DNA of 13,279 nt. It comes from JBKHJZ01 sp046537875 (GTDB lineage Bacteria > Actinomycetota > Acidimicrobiia > Acidimicrobiales > VFJN01). Under the pieces are notes generated by a model, which did not search any database, was not told where the DNA came from, and saw only the letters and a list, made by a program, of their open reading frames with translations. Position numbers and translations under genes: made by a program. The stretch's first letter is position 1. Each line of letters starts with the position of its first letter. The stretch is from positions 1 through 13,279 of the forward strand of contig JBKHJZ010000084.1 in the NCBI GenBank assembly GCA_046537875.1, read 5' to 3'. Shown piece by piece: positions 13,172 to 13,279 of the stretch.

Positions 13172-13279
13172 TCAGGCCCCCGGCGGCGCCGTGACCGCCG
13201 GCTCGCTCGACGGCGGCCGCTCGCCCGCCGTGCCGGTCGGGGTGGGCGCGCCCGTCGCCGGGCCGGCCACCGGGAGCGT
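13172..13279 (-). CDS. C-terminal tail of an upstream gene, probably ftsI/pbpB (partial)
   Basis: The minus-strand frame is open from the window edge to a TGA at 13172-13174, giving 35 codons rich in Pro, Ala, Thr and Gly (for example PATGAPTPTGTAGERPPSSE). No catalytic domain is inside the window, so identity cannot be read from sequence. In actinobacterial dcw clusters the gene just before murE is the FtsI-type transpeptidase, which can end in a low-complexity tail, so this is the best guess. The stop lies five bases from the murE GTG, so the two genes are probably co-translated. Confidence 0.55.
   Translation of the reverse strand, partial: TLPVAGPATGAPTPTGTAGERPPSSEPAVTAPPGA

Noticed and set aside
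1..13279. Search for CRISPR arrays, tRNA or rRNA genes, insertion sequences, prophage or defence genes
   Set aside because: No direct repeat series, RNA gene signature, transposase or non-housekeeping gene was seen; the window is filled by dcw genes in one direction.

Overview
The window is a very GC-rich segment of an actinobacterial division and cell-wall (dcw) cluster. Every gene lies on the minus strand, so transcription runs from high to low coordinates. The gene set points to Actinobacteria: ftsZ followed by pgeF-yggS-sepF-yggT-divIVA, no ftsA, and FtsQ with a short basic cytoplasmic N-terminus. The Acidimicrobiia or another deep actinobacterial lineage is plausible but not proven from sequence alone. 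MurE carries a DNPR motif, the signature of meso-diaminopimelate-adding ligases, so the peptidoglycan is predicted to be meso-DAP type.

In transcription order, the first block (13279 to about 4757) makes lipid II and the septal synthase: the C-terminal end of an upstream ORF (probably the FtsI-type penicillin-binding protein), murE, mraY, murD, ftsW, murG, murC and ftsQ. These genes are packed almost without gaps. Four junctions (murE/mraY, mraY/murD, murD/ftsW, ftsW/murG) are 4-base GTGA overlaps, murG/murC overlaps by 8 bases and murC/ftsQ by 11. All seven genes start with GTG. murF is missing from its usual place between murE and mraY; murB and ftsA are also absent.

A 202-base leader (4555-4756) separates ftsQ from ftsZ. 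It holds a 23-base imperfect palindrome, a possible -10 element and a strong ribosome binding site. The second block is ftsZ, pgeF (peptidoglycan-editing laccase-fold enzyme) and yggS (PLP-binding protein); the last two are coupled by another GTGA overlap. A 104-base gap with a TATGAT -10 candidate precedes sepF, followed by yggT and then divIVA (Wag31-like), which is still open at base 1.

The products form one pathway. MurC, MurD and MurE build the UDP-MurNAc-peptide. MraY and MurG make lipid I and lipid II at the membrane, and FtsW with the upstream PBP polymerises them. FtsZ, SepF and FtsQ organise the septum, and DivIVA and YggT act in membrane or pole organisation. No mobile element, CRISPR array, RNA gene or clearly new system is visible. 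The points worth a second look are the missing murF, the start-codon pattern, the ftsZ leader palindrome, a possibly leaderless divIVA and a few changes at conserved motif positions.
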